Assembly: GCA_030688735.1 (NCBI GenBank)
Contig: JAUYJC010000595.1
Span: 1-33,122, forward strand
DNA length: 33,122 bases
Reading direction: 5' to 3'
DNA from: Deltaproteobacteria bacterium
GTDB lineage: Bacteria; Desulfobacterota; Binatia; UBA9968
Each line of letters opens with the position of its first letter. Position 1 is the first letter of the stretch. The position numbers were made by a program, and so were the translations under genes. This document shows positions 31,532 through 33,122 of this stretch, one piece after another. The notes beneath the pieces are model-generated. The model was not told the DNA's origin, made no database searches, and worked only from the letters and a program-made list of their open reading frames with translations.

Positions 31532-32641
31532 TACGAGCTTGCCGGATCGCTGGTCTGCAATAAATACGCCTGGATGAACTGATCGAGATCGCCGTCGAGC
31601 ACGCCGTCTGCGTTGCCGACTTCGACGTTGGTGCGGTGGTCTTTGACCAGACGATAGGGAGCGAGCACGTAGGAGCGGATCTGGCTGCCAAAGCCGATAT
31701 CTTTCTTGGTTTTATGATAGCTCTCCATCTTTACTTTTTGCTTTTCGATCTCCAGATCGTAGAGACGTGATTTCAAGATTTTCATCGCCATCGCCCGGTT
31801 CTTATGCTGCGAGCGCTCGTTTTGGCAGGCTACGACGATGCCGGTGGGAAGATGGGTCAGGCGCACGGCGGAATCGGTTTTGTTGACATGCTGGCCGCCG
31901 GCGCCGCTGGAACGGTAAGTGTCGACGCGCAGGTCCGCTTCGTCGATCTCGATCTTGATTGTGTCGTCGATCTCCGGGTAGACGAAAACCGAAGCGAACG
32001 AGGTATGGCGGCGCGAGTTGGCGTCGAAGGGGGAGATACGCACGAGCCGGTGGATGCCGGCCTCGGCTTTCATATAGCCGTAGGCATAATCGCCTTCGAC
32101 CGTAAAGGTGACGCTTTTAACGCCCGCCTCTTCGCCTGGCTGGTATTCGAGGATTTCCTTGCGATAGCCGCGCCGGTCGGCCCAGCGCAGATACATGCGC
32201 AATAGGATTTCCGCCCAGTCCTGCGCCTCGGTGCCGCCGGCGCCGGGATGGAGGGTGACAATCGCGTTGCGCCGGTCGTCGGGACCGCCGAGAAGCTGCG
32301 CCAGCTCGGTCTGCGCCATCTCCCGGGTGACCTCGGCGACCTTGGCCGCCGCTTCGCCGAGCGCCTCTTCGCTCTTTTCGTCCTTGGCGACCTCGAGAAA
32401 AAACCGCGCCTCTTCGAGCCCGGCCCGGTGTTTTTCCCAAGCATCGATGACCGATTTGAGCCCGGACTGCTCTTTGAAGATGCTCTGGGCTTTTTCGCCG
32501 TCGTTCCAGAAATCCGGCTGGGAGGTAAGTCGGTTCAGCTCTGCGACCCGCTGCTGTTTCCCTTCGACGTCAAAGCCGCCTCCGTAGGAGGTCGAGGCGC
32601 TCTTCCAGGTGGGCTAACTGTTCTTTGGTTTCTTCCAACAT
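31531..32641 (-). CDS. prfB: Peptide chain release factor 2, expressed by programmed +1 frameshift
   Basis: Recognises UAA and UGA stops. Frame one starts at ATG 32641 (MLEETKEQLAHLEERLDLL), reaches CTT at codon 23 and an in-frame TGA at 32572-32570. A +1 slip makes the next codon GAC (32571-32569), and the second frame continues DVEGKQQRVAELNRLTSQPD to the TAG at 31533-31531. The full product is 369 residues, close to E. coli RF2 (365). The stop-recognition tripeptide SPF is in VRISPFDANSRR and the catalytic GGQ in SSGAGGQHVNKTDSAV. Frameshift control by RF2 level is well known. Here RF2 also competes with Sec insertion at the three selenoprotein UGAs. A start at 32319 would remove the whole N-terminal domain. 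Confidence 0.95.
32569..32584 (-). promoter_or_regulatory. prfB programmed frameshift site
   Basis: On the minus strand an internal Shine-Dalgarno-like CGGAGG is followed, three bases later, by CTT-TGA-C (CTT 32575-32573, TGA 32572-32570). This is the classical RF2 autoregulatory arrangement: slow UGA reading lets the tRNA on CUU slip to UUU. Confidence 0.93.
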
Positions 32642-32695
32642 TTTTGTGCTCTCTGGATTCTACTTGTTCTTGTGACCCGTCGATTCTGTCGGTCA

Positions 32696-33122
32696 CTATA
32701 CCTGTAATCGCCCCCGGTCACAAAGCGCCCTATAGGTCTTCTTTTCTAGCCGACCCATGATCCGGGCATCCTTCGCCGAGCGCTCGTGATCGTAGCCGAG
32801 AAGGTGCAGTACCCCGTGGATCAGTAGAGTCGTCATCTCCTCATCCAAACTCCGGCCGCGCTCCTTTGCCTGCTCCTTGGCTTTATCAACCGAAATGATC
32901 ACGTCGCCGAGCAACCGGACCCCATCCGGCATGTCCTGCGCGGCCGGAAACGACAATACGTCCGTTGGGTAATCTTTCTTTCGATAGCGGGCGTTGAGCT
33001 TGCGCATCTCGCCATTGCCGATCAAGGCGACGCTCAACTCGGCCTTGTCCGTTTTCAGCAACTTGAGAATCCTTGCGGCGACCCGTTTGAGTTTAGCTGC
33101 GGGATACTTCTTGCCAGCGCCG
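32696..33122 (-). CDS. ybeY: Endoribonuclease YbeY / rRNA maturation factor, 5' end cut by window edge
   Basis: Metal-dependent RNase involved in 16S rRNA 3'-end processing and ribosome quality control. The zinc motif HGVLHLLGYDHE near the C-terminus and RKKDYPTDVLSFP in the middle are diagnostic. The frame is open to the window edge (…KKYPAAKLKRVAARILKLLK before the core), so the true start lies outside; a TTG at 33061 would truncate the first helix and is unlikely. About 141 residues are visible, which is nearly complete. The gap to prfB is 54 bp, and the two may be co-transcribed. Confidence 0.92.
   Translation of the reverse strand, partial: GAGKKYPAAKLKRVAARILKLLKTDKAELSVALIGNGEMRKLNARYRKKDYPTDVLSFPAAQDMPDGVRLLGDVIISVDKAKEQAKERGRSLDEEMTTLLIHGVLHLLGYDHERSAKDARIMGRLEKKTYRALCDRGRLQV

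Noticed and set aside
32570-32572. TGA in prfB as selenocysteine or pseudogene
   Set aside because: The context CTT-TGA-C with an internal Shine-Dalgarno is the classical RF2 frameshift site, and the second frame continues in +1.

Overview
The window is about 33 kb of moderately GC-rich bacterial chromosome. It has no phage, plasmid, tRNA, rRNA or CRISPR signal and no gap over 300 bp without a gene. The gene content suggests an uncultured soil or sediment bacterium of the deltaproteobacterial / Binatota / Methylomirabilota-like sphere: bifunctional Tal-Pgi, an orphan NMT1-type binding protein, a full arsenosugar operon, several selenoproteins and NPCA-repeat proteins. This placement is inference, and no phylogenetic marker in the window settles it. 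Normal TGA stops are used elsewhere (fabF, glk, tkt, the sigma factor), so the code is standard.

Layout. 1-1.4 kb: the 5' end of a probable methyltransferase and a FabF-type ketosynthase (minus strand), divergent from a TIGR01777 epimerase-like gene (1.5-2.4 kb). An AT-rich dyad repeat and a frameshifted short-chain dehydrogenase follow. 3.5-9.4 kb is the most unusual block. It holds an exported peroxiredoxin-like selenoprotein, a four-helix membrane protein carrying nine NPC repeats, an exported DUF3179 selenoprotein, a small exported NPCA-repeat protein (minus), a five-heme membrane cytochrome c, and an ECF sigma factor with a zinc-motif membrane anti-sigma factor. 9.4-11.2 kb (minus): an orphan substrate-binding protein and a deiodinase-like selenoprotein with a textbook bacterial SECIS. 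11.3-23.2 kb (all minus): glucose oxidation and the pentose phosphate pathway (pgl, glk, zwf, gnd, tal-pgi, rpiB, tkt, GH15 glucoamylase/trehalase), separated by short palindromic repeats. 23.4-31.3 kb (all minus): a compact arsenosugar operon, in transcription order arsM-like, arsS, PiT transporter, TVP38-flavin oxidoreductase fusion, DUF547, TIGR04283 and TIGR04282 transferases. 31.5-33.1 kb (minus): prfB with its programmed frameshift, then 5'-truncated ybeY.

How it fits together. Six intergenic sites share the bipartite pattern GGGAAC(T/C)(T/A)-N16-GTT, always pointing at a gene. They precede the peroxiredoxin selenoprotein, the NPC membrane protein plus DUF3179 selenoprotein, the small NPCA protein, the cytochrome, the sigma factor itself and, 22 kb away, the arsenosugar operon. 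The pattern equals GGGAAC-N18-GTT, close to the promoter class of SigR/SigH-type ECF factors that answer thiol-disulfide stress, and the linked anti-sigma factor carries the Hx3Cx2C zinc motif typical of such sensors. My main proposal is an autoregulated ECF regulon that places selenol, thiol-repeat and heme proteins in the envelope and also turns on arsenic processing. The pentose phosphate block could supply NADPH to the same reductive chemistry, but it shows no such promoter.

Three genes have an in-frame TGA exactly where their family has a redox Cys or Sec: WUPDC, TWUPLC and SITUPPF. Each is followed by a hairpin at the right distance for a bacterial SECIS, and would be split into two by standard gene calling. 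The Sec machinery (selA, selB, selC, selD) is not in the window and must be sought elsewhere in the genome.
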